Assembly (NCBI RefSeq): GCF_014696225.1
Contig: NZ_JACJPV010000004.1
Span: forward strand, 62,001-126,000
DNA: 64,000 nt
Reading direction: 5' to 3'
From: Anabaena sp. FACHB-1237
GTDB lineage: Bacteria > Cyanobacteriota > Cyanobacteriia > Cyanobacteriales > Nostocaceae
Part shown: one piece after another, positions 19,243-28,045 of the stretch
Position numbering within the stretch: the stretch's first letter is position 1
How the letters are laid out: each line of letters opens with the position of its first letter
Translations under genes and position numbers: made by a program
Notes under the pieces: model-generated
Seen by the model: the letters and a program-made list of their open reading frames with translations, nothing else
Database searches by the model: none
Told to the model about the DNA's origin: nothing

Positions 19243-20773
19243 CTTTTGGTTCTGTTTTTGGTTGTGTATGATAGTTAATTTCTATTCGTTCTGCTGCTTT
19301 TATTTGTTGTAGTTCTGGTTGTGTTTTTGGTTTTTTGTTGGTTCCATAAATAACTTGTAGTTTAGGTTTTTCTGGATCTTTCTCCTGTGGAGGTTCTTGT
19401 TTGATCTCTTCTCCTTTTCTCCTGGCTGCTGTGGCTTCTTCGCTAGTATCTTCGGCAATTATTTCATATAATATGGCTTGTTTATTTTCGTTGTTTCCTT
19501 TGCGTAATATGCGCCCTAAACGTTGGGTATATTCTCTGGTTGAACCTGTTCCAGATAGGATAATAGCAATAGCAGCTGCGGGAACATCAATGCCTTCATT
19601 TAAGACATTGGACGCTACAATGGTGTTATATTCTCCTGTTTTAAATTTGGTGAGTATTTCGTGTCTTTCTTTGACTGGTGTTTGATGGGTAATAGCAGGA
19701 ATTAATATCTCTTGAGAAATACGGTAAACTGTGGCATTATCTGCGGTAAAAATTAAGGTTCTTTGGGGATAATGTTCTGTTAATATGTCTATGAGAACTC
19801 GCAATTTACCATCTGTTCCTAAAGCTATTTCTTTGGCTTGACGATGGGCTAACATGGCTTTTCTACCATTTTGCGATCGCCCACTCATTTGTACAAACAT
19901 TTGCCAACCTTGTAAACTTCCTAATGATATTCGTGCCTGTTTTAAAAATTCATTTCTTGTCTGAATTAATTGTTGATATTTCTCCTTTTCTAACTGAGAT
20001 AATTTCACTTTTATGGGAATGATTTCATGTTTGGCTAGGGTATTTCCTGCTAATTCTTCAGCCCGCTTACGATAAACCTCTTCACCAATAAGTATATTTA
20101 GTTCCGTATGTTTGCCATCCATTCGTTCTGGTGTAGCAGAAAGTCCTAAACGATAGGGAGCGATCGCATATTCCGCAATTACACGGTTAAAATTTGTCGG
20201 TAAATGGTGACATTCATCGAAAATTAACAAAGCATACTTATTTCCCAAAATTTCTGCATGAATAGCAGCACTATCATAAGTAGCCACTAAAATAGGTGTT
20301 TGATCCCGTGAACCTCCTCCCAGTAAACCTACTGAAATATCAGGAAAAGCTGCTACTAAATGAGCATACCACTGGTGCATTAAATCCAAAGTTGGTACTA
20401 TAATCAAGGTGGTGCGTGGTGTAGCTTGCATTGCCATTTGGGCTAAATAGGTTTTACCTGCGGCTGTAGGTAATACCACTACTCCCCTACGTCCAGCTAT
20501 TTTCCAAGCTGTTAAAGCCTCATTTTGGTGGGAATAGGGAGTCATTTCTAAGCTGGGTACTAGTTCTACAGGATAAAAAGCCTTAGCTTGGTCATTAAAC
20601 TCTGTATTTTCACTTTGTAAGGTTTCTACTAGACCTCGGTATTTCCAGGCAGGAATACGGAATTTTTCAATTCTATCATCCCAAACTGCATAGTCAATCC
20701 AGGATTTACTACGCGGAGGCGGATGTAAAATTAATGTGCCACGATCAAATGTTAAGGTAGGGTGACGACTCAT
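19172..20773 (-). CDS. XPB-type superfamily 2 DNA helicase
   Basis: 533 aa. SF2 motifs in order: Q-like YSHQNEAL (80-87), Walker A LPTAAGKT (101-108), DECH box (186-189), SAT in LSATPER (212-214), and motif VI QRLGRILRKG (417-426). The N-terminal domain (1-75) with FDRGTLILHPPP and FRIPAWKYRGL resembles the XPB damage-recognition-like domain. Residues after about 445 are a basic, Lys/Pro/Glu-rich tail that overlaps the start of the Bax1-type gene. The divergent adenylate cyclase gene starts 63 bases away. Role predicted: DNA unwinding in repair, with the DUF790 nuclease. Confidence 0.9.
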   Translation of the reverse strand: MSRHPTLTFDRGTLILHPPPRSKSWIDYAVWDDRIEKFRIPAWKYRGLVETLQSENTEFNDQAKAFYPVELVPSLEMTPYSHQNEALTAWKIAGRRGVVVLPTAAGKTYLAQMAMQATPRTTLIIVPTLDLMHQWYAHLVAAFPDISVGLLGGGSRDQTPILVATYDSAAIHAEILGNKYALLIFDECHHLPTNFNRVIAEYAIAPYRLGLSATPERMDGKHTELNILIGEEVYRKRAEELAGNTLAKHEIIPIKVKLSQLEKEKYQQLIQTRNEFLKQARISLGSLQGWQMFVQMSGRSQNGRKAMLAHRQAKEIALGTDGKLRVLIDILTEHYPQRTLIFTADNATVYRISQEILIPAITHQTPVKERHEILTKFKTGEYNTIVASNVLNEGIDVPAAAIAIILSGTGSTREYTQRLGRILRKGNNENKQAILYEIIAEDTSEEATAARRKGEEIKQEPPQEKDPEKPKLQVIYGTNKKPKTQPELQQIKAAERIEINYHTQPKTEPKDVNHRPPNSSDKRGRNNSQKTET

Positions 20774-20836
20774 TATATTTTCTCTCAGTCTCTGAATAAA
20801 TTACACTGATTTAATTACTAATAGCGTGAAATCGGC

Positions 20837-22144
20837 ATGATCAATAATCTTCATGATATCAAAACCCAGTTAGAGAATATTGTCAATCCTGAAGTATTTA
20901 ACCTGGAAACCAATGAAAATTTTGCTGCGTCTTACAAGGAAGAAAGGCGCATTTTTCTGATTAAGAGGTTAAAATTACAAATTAAAATCATGTTAATTGT
21001 TGGCGTAACCATTACAAGTTTTTTTATCTGGTTTAACCCTTTATTACAGCAAAAAATATATGCTTTTCAACTGGGATTTGGTTGTGAATTATGTATTGTT
21101 TTTTGCTGGTTTTTATGTGGCACAAAATTAGGTATTCGCTACCCAAGTATCATTTTTTTAGGTTTATGTTGGTTAGCTAATTGTGTTATTCAAATTAAAA
21201 CTGCTTTATTGTTTGGTTATGTTGAACCAATGACAAATATTTGGAATTTAATGTTTTTAACCCAAGCCACTATTATTCCTGTACAATGGCGCATTCATTT
21301 ACTTTCTCAAATAGGAACTATTATTTGTTATTTAGGATTATGTATAATATATCGGCATAAATTTAATTTATCTATAAATCATTATGTAGAACAGGGTTTA
21401 TATTTATTTTGGACAGGGATAATTTGTGTTTTTTCGGTGCACTTATATGAGAAGTTAAGAAAACAGGAATTTACGGCCAAACGAGAGTTAGAAATAGCCC
21501 AACAACAATCAGAAAAATTACTTTTAAATATTCTACCATCAGTAATTGCTCAACAGTTAAAAACCCAACCCACAACTATAGCGGATATTTTTCATGATGT
21601 TACGGTTTTATTCGCGGATATTGTTGGTTTTACTGAGTTATCTAGTCATACATCTCCACCACAATTAGTTGAATTGTTAAATAAAATATTTTCTTTGTTT
21701 GATGAGTTAGCAGAAAAACATGGTATAGAAAAAATTAAGACTATTGGTGATGCTTATATGGCGGTTGCTGGTTTACCAAATTATCGCAGAGATCATGCTT
21801 TTGCCATAGCAAATATGGCTTTAGATATGCAAAATTCTGTACATCAATTTAATTATGATTATGGTTTATCTTTTAGTATTAGAGTAGGAATTAGTACAGG
21901 TCCCGTCGTAGCTGGAGTGATAGGTTTAAAGAAGTTTGCTTATGATTTGTGGGGTGATACTGTGAATACTGCCAGTAGAATGGAGTCTCATGGTATTCCC
22001 AATCATATTCAAGTTTGTGACGCTACATATCAATTATTAAAAGATGATTATTTGTTGGAAAAACGAGGTTTAATTGCTATTAAGGGTAAGGGAGAAATGA
22101 CAACTTATTTATTACATGGTGTGAAATTCGGTTTAATGAAGTAA
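20837..22144 (+). CDS. Membrane-bound class III adenylate cyclase
   Basis: 435 aa. About six hydrophobic helices (50-205) precede a linker coiled coil (LRKQEFTAKRELEIAQQQSEKLLLNILP) and a class III catalytic domain (about 250-430). Metal-binding Asp261 (FADIVGF) and Asp305 (TIGDAY) are present; Lys301 and Asp370 (AYDLWGD) are the pair that selects adenine over guanine; Asn377 and Arg381 (NTASRM) stabilise the transition state. All catalytic residues are intact, so it should make cAMP. The N-terminal membrane region matches no sensor domain I can name. Confidence 0.92.
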   Translation: MINNLHDIKTQLENIVNPEVFNLETNENFAASYKEERRIFLIKRLKLQIKIMLIVGVTITSFFIWFNPLLQQKIYAFQLGFGCELCIVFCWFLCGTKLGIRYPSIIFLGLCWLANCVIQIKTALLFGYVEPMTNIWNLMFLTQATIIPVQWRIHLLSQIGTIICYLGLCIIYRHKFNLSINHYVEQGLYLFWTGIICVFSVHLYEKLRKQEFTAKRELEIAQQQSEKLLLNILPSVIAQQLKTQPTTIADIFHDVTVLFADIVGFTELSSHTSPPQLVELLNKIFSLFDELAEKHGIEKIKTIGDAYMAVAGLPNYRRDHAFAIANMALDMQNSVHQFNYDYGLSFSIRVGISTGPVVAGVIGLKKFAYDLWGDTVNTASRMESHGIPNHIQVCDATYQLLKDDYLLEKRGLIAIKGKGEMTTYLLHGVKFGLMK

Positions 22145-22316
22145 AAAATTATGGCTCTCATAGAGTGAGTATGATCATTTAATAGAAAATAATGCTTGAA
22201 AACATTATTATACAAGGAATTTCAGCAAGTATTAGTATTAAGTTTTCATGTTTATTCTGGAAGAGCCAAATGTTTTTGCTATCTTTGCACATCATAAAAT
22301 GTGATCATACGGAAAG

Positions 22317-22634
22317 TTATTCTTCATCATGTACCGCGAATTTATATAACGGTAAACTGAGAATGCAGGAAAATGTTAAAAAATATGACAAAGCTGTGGT
22401 AATCTTTAAACTGAAAATTAATAATTCTACCGATGGTAAAAATATTTTTTCTATGGTAAAAGCACCACAATAAACCAACCAATAACAAAAAGTCATTTTT
22501 AATAAGGTTGCTTCGGTTTCCTCTGCTTCTGTTTTTAATTGCTGATGATTTGGTAATAATAATAATCCTACAATACAGGCGATCGCAGAAATAGCAATTA
22601 CCATTTCATAGGCACAAAAATTCACCGTAGGCAT
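22317..22634 (-). CDS. Small predicted membrane protein (105 aa)
   Basis: 105 aa with three hydrophobic stretches: MVIAISAIACIVGLLLL (11-27), MTFCYWLVYCGAFTIEKIFL (47-66) and LLIFSLKITTALSYFLTFSCIL (71-92), separated by a short charged loop (KTEAEETEATLL). The ATG follows gaaggatag, a fair ribosome-binding site. A competing plus-strand frame (22192-22473) covers the same bases but gives a less protein-like product. I recognise no family. It lies downstream of, and convergent with, the cyclase gene. Confidence 0.5.
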   Translation of the reverse strand: MPTVNFCAYEMVIAISAIACIVGLLLLPNHQQLKTEAEETEATLLKMTFCYWLVYCGAFTIEKIFLPSVELLIFSLKITTALSYFLTFSCILSLPLYKFAVHDEE

Positions 22635-22778
22635 AGCTTTCTATCCTTCGTTTTTCATGTTTAATATTTTTCTGCAATTAGTCTAAAGTAATATTCTCCA
22701 AAATCGCACATAATAGTTACAATCTGAAATAATCCAGATCCGCGACTTTTACCAAAAGTTGCGAATATTATCCACTTT

Positions 22779-23765
22779 ATGATTATGACAATATCTACTA
22801 TGAACAATAATGACAAATTAGTGTTAGAAAAAGCTAAAACAGGTGTTGTTATATACAATCTCTCTTCCTGGGGACGCATCCGCATTTCTGATAGCGATCG
22901 CCTGCGCTTTTTACACAACCAAAGTACCAACGATTTTCAAAGTCTCAAACCTGGTCAGGGATGTGATACTGTTCTGGTAACATCTACCGCCCGCACCATA
23001 GATTTAGCTACAGGTTATGTATTAGATGATGCTGTATTATTGTTAGTTTCCCCAAATCGTCGAGAATTTTTATTACAATGGTTAGATCGCTATATCTTCT
23101 TTGCCGATCAAGTGACATTAACAGATGTTACAGAAAATACAGTAGCATTCAGTATAATTGGTGATGCTAGTCATAGTGTTATAGAAAAATTAGGGGCAGG
23201 ATCTTTAATTGGTCAGCCCTATGGTAATCATATCTTAGTTGATGGTATAATTATGGCAGTGGGTAGCGGTTTAGTGATACCTGGCTATACTGTAATTTTA
23301 TCTAAAGAACAGGAAAAAACCTGGTTAAATAAAATACTTGATTTGGGAATTGTGGAATTGAGCGATGGACAATGGGAAATGTTAAGAATTTTACAAGGTC
23401 GTCCTGCACCAGAACGAGAACTTACAGATGATTATAACCCTTTGGAAGTGGGATTATGGCAAACAATATCCTTTAACAAAGGTTGTTACATCGGACAAGA
23501 AACCATCGCCAGATTGAATACTTACAAAGGTATAAAGCAATACTTATGGGGAATAAAACTCAGTGATACTGTGGAACCAGGAACAGTAATTACTATAGGA
23601 GAAGAGAAAATAGGTAAACTTACCAGTTATACATTAACTCCTGATGGACATTTTGGACTAGGTTACATCAAAAGCAAAGCGGGAGGAATAGGTTTACAAG
23701 TGACAATAGGAGGAATAACTGGTGAGGTAGTTTCTCTTCCCTTTGTTAGCCACGAATATCCTTAA
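22779..23765 (+). CDS. ygfZ: Folate-binding YgfZ/GcvT-domain protein
   Basis: 328 aa. The signature KGCYIGQE is present near residues 238-245, with RLRFLHNQSTNDF near the N-terminus and a GcvT-like C-terminal barrel (GIKLSDTVEPGT... GLGYIKSK). YgfZ/IBA57 proteins use tetrahydrofolate to help build or repair Fe-S clusters; the Cys in the signature is essential in E. coli. Three in-frame ATGs (22779, 22785, 22800) compete and none has a clear ribosome-binding site. It ends 4 bases inside the convergent 2Fe-2S protein gene. Confidence 0.9.
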   Translation: MIMTISTMNNNDKLVLEKAKTGVVIYNLSSWGRIRISDSDRLRFLHNQSTNDFQSLKPGQGCDTVLVTSTARTIDLATGYVLDDAVLLLVSPNRREFLLQWLDRYIFFADQVTLTDVTENTVAFSIIGDASHSVIEKLGAGSLIGQPYGNHILVDGIIMAVGSGLVIPGYTVILSKEQEKTWLNKILDLGIVELSDGQWEMLRILQGRPAPERELTDDYNPLEVGLWQTISFNKGCYIGQETIARLNTYKGIKQYLWGIKLSDTVEPGTVITIGEEKIGKLTSYTLTPDGHFGLGYIKSKAGGIGLQVTIGGITGEVVSLPFVSHEYP

Positions 23766-24061
23766 TTACTCTTATCTTGTGAATGAAAACGCAAATACAG
23801 CATTTTCTTCACAGGTTCACCTCCTATTAAATGTTGTTCGATTAATTTTGTCACTTCCTGGGGTTTAACATGGGAATACCAAAATATACCGGGTAAAACT
23901 AAGATCATTGGACCATTACCACATTGTCCTAAACAACCACAGGATTCAATAGAAACATGATCTAAAGGAGTGGCTTTTAAAGCTGCAAGAACCTGATCTG
24001 CACCTTGTTTTTTACAGGTACGATTGTGGCAGACTTTGACGCAATTAGGAAGATTTGACAT
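23762..24061 (-). CDS. Thioredoxin-like 2Fe-2S ferredoxin
   Basis: 99 aa. The cysteine pattern fits a thioredoxin-fold 2Fe-2S protein: VCHNRTCKKQGA (Cys11, Cys16) and CGCLGQCGNGP (Cys43, Cys47 as likely ligands, Cys41 extra). Small proteins of this type carry electrons or clusters; similar domains occur in NuoE and in cobalamin-synthesis CbiW. The gene is convergent with ygfZ and overlaps its end by 4 bases, which puts two Fe-S related genes side by side. Partner unknown. Confidence 0.88.
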   Translation of the reverse strand: MSNLPNCVKVCHNRTCKKQGADQVLAALKATPLDHVSIESCGCLGQCGNGPMILVLPGIFWYSHVKPQEVTKLIEQHLIGGEPVKKMLYLRFHSQDKSN

Positions 24062-24070
24062 TTCAGGAAA

Positions 24071-24262
24071 TTGGATGCTCTTTTTGTCAATAAAATTGAG
24101 ATAGAATTAAGTAACAGTGTTGCAGAAGATCATCTCACAGAAATTTTACGAGAAATTCAAGCAACACCTAAAAAATATTGCCCAAATCTCCTACAAATGA
24201 TGCGAGTATTTCGAGAAAGTGTTACTTTTGAACCTGAGACTTTTAACCAATACCCTGTTTAA
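24071..24262 (+). pseudogene. Gene fragment, antitoxin-like neighbour (63 codons)
   Basis: Open frame of 63 codons from a TTG, no ribosome-binding site. The middle (DHLTEILREIQATPKKYCPNLLQMMRVFRESVTFEPETF) reads like a real helical protein, and I recall similar leads in small cyanobacterial proteins of longer length, but here the frame stops early. It is followed within 6 bases by another shortened frame. Most likely debris of a larger gene; it could be an intact small gene. Confidence 0.4.
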
Positions 24263-24267
24263 AGAAA

Positions 24268-24423
24268 ATGGAACAATTAACAGTTCAAGTACCAGACGAA
24301 CTAGCAAACCGCCTACAACCCATATTACATGGTCTTCCAGAACTGCTTTCACAACTAATAGAAACACATACATCAGAAACATTAACCTTAACTACTTCTA
24401 GCCATACTCCTAACAATTTGTAG
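24268..24423 (+). pseudogene. Truncated antitoxin-like gene (51 codons)
   Basis: Codons 1-51 from ATG 24268 read MEQLTVQVPDELANRLQPIL then LPELLSQLIETHTSETLT and stop at TAG 24421. The start is typical of a cyanobacterial ribbon-like antitoxin/hypothetical family with members of about 110-120 aa, so the C-terminal half appears missing. Bases 24417-24453 in another frame read FVDAREWQMSN-stop, which looks like the end of a different gene, so the region seems to be a join of fragments. Confidence 0.45.
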
Positions 24424-24483
24424 ATGCTCGTGAATGGCAAATGAGTAATTAAAAAGGTTTCTCTCATTTCTGGAAAGTTTTGA

Positions 24484-24636
24484 TTTAAAACAAAAATCCA
24501 AAAATTGCTAGAAATTGCTAAAATAGGAGTAGAAAAATCCATTGAAAACAATGAAGCAACAGCTACAGATTGGATAAGTCAACAATTGGAAAATTTAGGA
24601 ATTGATATCAAAGATAGAGGAGAAAATAAAAATTAA
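24484..24636 (+). pseudogene. 3' fragment of an unidentified gene
   Basis: About 50 codons of coding-like sequence without a start codon, from an in-frame TGA at 24481 to TAA at 24634-24636. It reads IQKLLEIAKIGVEKSIE, then ATDWISQQLENLGIDIK, helical and charged. Family not recognised. Together with the two preceding fragments it marks a stretch of gene decay just before the vapBC-like pair. Confidence 0.4.
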
Positions 24637-24686
24637 TACTGATGTGATTTATAATGAAATTATAGCCTAGTAGTAGAGGTGAAACT

Positions 24687-24941
24687 ATGACCATTGAACA
24701 AGCTGTTTTAGAAAACCTGCGAGAGTTACCAACCGATAAACAACAGGAAGTTTTAGATTTTATTGAATTTCTCAAACATAAATTATCAGCAGAAAAATCA
24801 AATATTAAACCCAATGGTGAAACTTTCTGGGAAATGACCTTGCGATTTTGGGAACGTATGGAAAGAGAAGGTATAGAATTTACAGATGAAGATTTTGCTA
24901 ATTTGCGCGATCGTAGTCCAGGAAGAGAGGTAGAACTGTGA
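24687..24941 (+). CDS. VapB-like antitoxin (DUF2281 type)
   Basis: 84 aa. The N-terminus (MTIEQAVLENLRELPTDKQQ, then EVLDFIEFLKHKL) is the DUF2281 pattern found in antitoxins upstream of PIN-domain toxins. The C-terminus (WERMEREGIEFTDEDFANLRDRSPGREVEL) carries the usual toxin-covering part with FxxLRDRSPGREVEL. AGAGGTG lies 6 bases before the ATG. The toxin frame starts on the overlapping GTGA of this gene's end, the normal layout of such operons. The antitoxin looks intact while the toxin frame is broken. Confidence 0.85.
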   Translation: MTIEQAVLENLRELPTDKQQEVLDFIEFLKHKLSAEKSNIKPNGETFWEMTLRFWERMEREGIEFTDEDFANLRDRSPGREVEL

Positions 24942-25339
24942 GTTTTAGGTTTTTATTAGACAGTAATATTATTTCGGAAATTAACAAAAAAATTCCTCAT
25001 AAATTAGTAGTTCAAAAAACGAATCAGTACCAAAGTGAAGTATCTACTGCTTCCGTAGTGATTCATGAATTATTATTTGGTTGTTTACGTTTACCTCCTG
25101 ACTCTGGAAGAAGACGTTTTTTATAAGATTACATTCAGGAAATACCTGCTAAAATGCCAGTTATTGATTATGATATCAATGCTGCAAAATGCCACGCACA
25201 GGAAAGGGCTAGATTATCAAAAATTGGTAAAACACCTGCTTTTATCGATGGACAAATTGCCAGTATTGCATTTTCCAATAACTTAATTTTAGTCACTCTT
25301 CATGTTATTGAATCAATTGCTAGTTTTGCTTATTTGTAA
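24938..25339 (+). pseudogene. VapC-like PIN toxin with in-frame TAA
   Basis: A 134-codon frame interrupted only by TAA at 25124-25126. Before the stop: LLDSNIISEI (Asp8 of the PIN site) and VIHELLFG (Glu44). After it, in the same frame: DYIQEIPAKMPVIDYD and FIDGQIASIAFSNNLILVT (third acid). A CAA-to-TAA change at codon 63 would explain the break, as relatives have Gln at about that place. Near the end the usual TRNxxDF is replaced by TLHVIES, so a fourth acidic residue is also lost. GTG start with AGAGGT upstream. A downstream ATG at 25154 could give a 61-aa remnant. Confidence 0.85.
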
Positions 25340-25347
25340 GTAACTAA

Positions 25348-26808
25348 TCAAATATTTAATAAAAATATTTCATAGTGTTTCTGTAATGCTTCTTGACTTG
25401 GTAAAAAGTCTTGACTTATTGGTAAGCTTAACTTTTGATTAGCTAAATATTGATAACAACTTCCCTCAATCTTGTGAGCAATTACTATTTCATAAGTATC
25501 TGGTTTAATAGATATTAAATGCAAGTCAAAAAGAGTATGTATATCGGCTCTTAATGGTAAACCATTTGCAGGATGATTAGTTTCTATGCCCCGGTAGGGA
25601 ATAATATGCGCTGCTTCAATAGCTGATTCTACATCACACCCAGTAATTGCACACTTATTATTATAAGCATTGAGTAATTTTCGACGAAAATCAGATTGTC
25701 CTTGTCTTTCAATAATAGAAGTATTGATTCTTTTTCTCGCATCTTCAATATTGTCTGGATTAAAATAACCTGCTGATTCAATTATTTTTCTTTGTTCTAA
25801 TAATTCAGATTGCTCTTTATTATTAACCCATCCTAGTATTTTCAAAGCCTCAGCAACTTCTGGATACATTTCCCATAAAAAACCTTTGTTACTTCTATAA
25901 CCTTTAGAAAAAATAGTCCACCATCTAACTGTTCCATCTTTGCATTTACCTGGATTAATTCCAGTTGCTTCGCAAAAAAGATGTCCCAGTTTACCATATA
26001 TAGAGTTAATCACTACATAATTATCTATGTTCGTTAATTTAGCAAGTTCTGGAGCGGTAACTGTCCTTTGAGGTGCGAAATACTGTTTTTGTAGCAAATG
26101 AAGTTGTAATTCATTCATTTGACTTCTAATTTTAGTAAATCCTGTAACATATTCAGTACAAGATGGAACTGTAATTAGGTTACATTTACTAACTTTTCTC
26201 GGTAAATAAACAGTGATATCTGAAATTTGAGTTTTTGAGTCTTTTACTCGTTTTATATCTTGGACTGGAAATACTTGATCAAGTAATAATTTTCGATAAG
26301 TTAGATCAACTACAACATCATAAACTATAGATTCATGAAACTTTTTATATGGCGATCGCTCATATCTTTCTACTTCAGATAATATCGCTTTCTTCCAAGC
26401 GGCTTTCTGTTTTAGAGTTAGTAATTTTTGAGGATCACCTGGAAAACCTAAAAAATAAGGTGTTTTTTCTTTATCTTCTCCACGTAAAGGATCATATTTG
26501 TGAGAAGATATTTCTGGTGGCATCGCTACAGTAATTAATTGAGAAATTTCTGCAAAATCATAGGGAAATATGAAACGAACCAAAGGTTTACCTTTTCTAA
26601 AACCTGCAAGAACATATCTAGCATTAATAGTAATAGGAAAACGACGACTTTTTGCCAGTGATAAAACCAGACGCGGATCATCATTACCCAAACCCGTAAA
26701 ATCAATCAATTCCTTAACTAAATCTAAATACTCTTCTATCCAATCTCTACTTGGTGCTTGCTGAACTACTTCCAGTAATAATTTTTGAGAGGAACTATTA
26801 TTTAACAC
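25348..26808 (-). CDS. HNH endonuclease-domain protein (486 aa)
   Basis: 486 aa. The C-terminal part (about 370-450) is an HNH_2-type nuclease: GQSDFRRKLLNAYNNKCAITG, IEAAHIIPYRG, HPANGLPLRADIHTLFDLHLISI. The N-terminal 350 residues have no domain I can name; they contain PYFLGFPGDPQKLLTLKQKAAWK and SKGYRSNKGFLWEMYPEVAEALKILGW. The start is a GTG with no clear ribosome-binding site and a TAA seven codons upstream. HNH_2 proteins are common in restriction and other phage-defence loci, and this one sits beside a decayed toxin-antitoxin pair, but the target is unknown. Confidence 0.75.
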   Translation of the reverse strand: MLNNSSSQKLLLEVVQQAPSRDWIEEYLDLVKELIDFTGLGNDDPRLVLSLAKSRRFPITINARYVLAGFRKGKPLVRFIFPYDFAEISQLITVAMPPEISSHKYDPLRGEDKEKTPYFLGFPGDPQKLLTLKQKAAWKKAILSEVERYERSPYKKFHESIVYDVVVDLTYRKLLLDQVFPVQDIKRVKDSKTQISDITVYLPRKVSKCNLITVPSCTEYVTGFTKIRSQMNELQLHLLQKQYFAPQRTVTAPELAKLTNIDNYVVINSIYGKLGHLFCEATGINPGKCKDGTVRWWTIFSKGYRSNKGFLWEMYPEVAEALKILGWVNNKEQSELLEQRKIIESAGYFNPDNIEDARKRINTSIIERQGQSDFRRKLLNAYNNKCAITGCDVESAIEAAHIIPYRGIETNHPANGLPLRADIHTLFDLHLISIKPDTYEIVIAHKIEGSCYQYLANQKLSLPISQDFLPSQEALQKHYEIFLLNI

Positions 26809-26993
26809 TAAAATAACATTAAAAACTTAACGACTATTTATACCAACTGAAAATTATTTCTTCAACTATCTTTTTATGTACCTTTTGTATTTTCGTGATT
26901 ATTTATTATATCAAAAAACTTGATCAAATAATCGGCAATAGGTGATAAATAACAATTGTACCAATTACCCATCACCTATTACCAATCACCACA

Positions 26994-27941
26994 TTAAGTA
27001 AGCGCTTCCGCACCACCCACAACTTCCAGAAGTTCCTGGGTAATTGCTGCTTGACGCGCCTTATTGTATGACAATGACAGAGTTTTAATGAGTTCACCAG
27101 CATTATCACTTGCATTACTCATCGCTGTCATCCGTGCTGCTAATTCACTAGCTGCTGACTCTTGTAAAGACCGTAATAACTGATTACTCAGATATAAAGG
27201 TAACAAAGAATCCAGAATTTGTACTGGATCTTGTTCAAAAATCATGTCACTGGGTAAAGGAGGAACTGTACTAGCTAATTTCTCCCGTTCCACTTGAAAT
27301 TGACCACCACGAGTAGTTAAGCGGAAAATTTCATCATCTGTCGCTTCTAAACCTTGAGTATCCAAAGGTAACAAAGTTTGTACCACCGGACGAGAACTTA
27401 CCAAGGACACAAATTTAGTATAAATTAATTCTATTCTGTCTACTTTTTCTGACAAAAACAGAGATAATAATTCATCAGCGATTTGTGTAGCTTCCGCTGC
27501 GGTAGGAATTTGTTCCAAACCGCTATAGGTCGCATCTATGCTGTAATTACGACGTTGAAAATATTGGGTAGCTTTACGACCCACAGTAATCAAAGTAGTA
27601 TTTACACCTTCAGCCTTGAGTTCTTTACAACGGTTCTCAGCACGACGGATAACGTTAGAATTATAACCGCCACAAAGTCCTCTATCTCCAGAGATGACTA
27701 ATAAACCCACTGACTTAACTTCACGTTTTTTCAGCAGTGGTAAACTCACATCTTCAAACTTGAGACGGGTTTGTAAACCATATAATACCTGTGCCAAGCG
27801 ATCAGCAAAAGGACGAGTCGCAATTACCTGCTCTTGGGCGCGACGTACCCGCGCTGCTGCTACAAGCCGCATGGCTTCGGTGATTTTCTTAGTGTTTTTG
27901 ACCGACTGGATGCGATCGCGTATTGCTTTAAGGTTAGCCAT
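26994..27941 (-). CDS. atpG: ATP synthase F1 subunit gamma
   Basis: 315 aa. Gamma is the rotating shaft of F1. Seen: the N-terminal helix [36 protein letters not shown], the [13 protein letters not shown] loop, and the C-terminal helix [39 protein letters not shown] segment near 200-235 ([29 protein letters not shown]) is the cyanobacterial insertion; it lacks the paired cysteines of the plant redox switch. It is the last gene of the operon, 104 bases after atpA. Beta and epsilon are not here, as usual for cyanobacteria. Confidence 0.98.
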   Translation of the reverse strand: MANLKAIRDRIQSVKNTKKITEAMRLVAAARVRRAQEQVIATRPFADRLAQVLYGLQTRLKFEDVSLPLLKKREVKSVGLLVISGDRGLCGGYNSNVIRRAENRCKELKAEGVNTTLITVGRKATQYFQRRNYSIDATYSGLEQIPTAAEATQIADELLSLFLSEKVDRIELIYTKFVSLVSSRPVVQTLLPLDTQGLEATDDEIFRLTTRGGQFQVEREKLASTVPPLPSDMIFEQDPVQILDSLLPLYLSNQLLRSLQESAASELAARMTAMSNASDNAGELIKTLSLSYNKARQAAITQELLEVVGGAEALT

Positions 27942-28045
27942 AATTTAATCCTGAGTCATTGGTTTATAATTAGATGAAAGGTAAAAGGGACAGGTAACAG
28001 CTTTGACTAATTACCAATCACCAAATACCAATCACCAAATACCAA

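Noticed and set aside
22192..22473. Plus-strand 93-codon frame
   Set aside because: Conflicts with the minus-strand membrane protein; less protein-like and without a clear ribosome-binding site.
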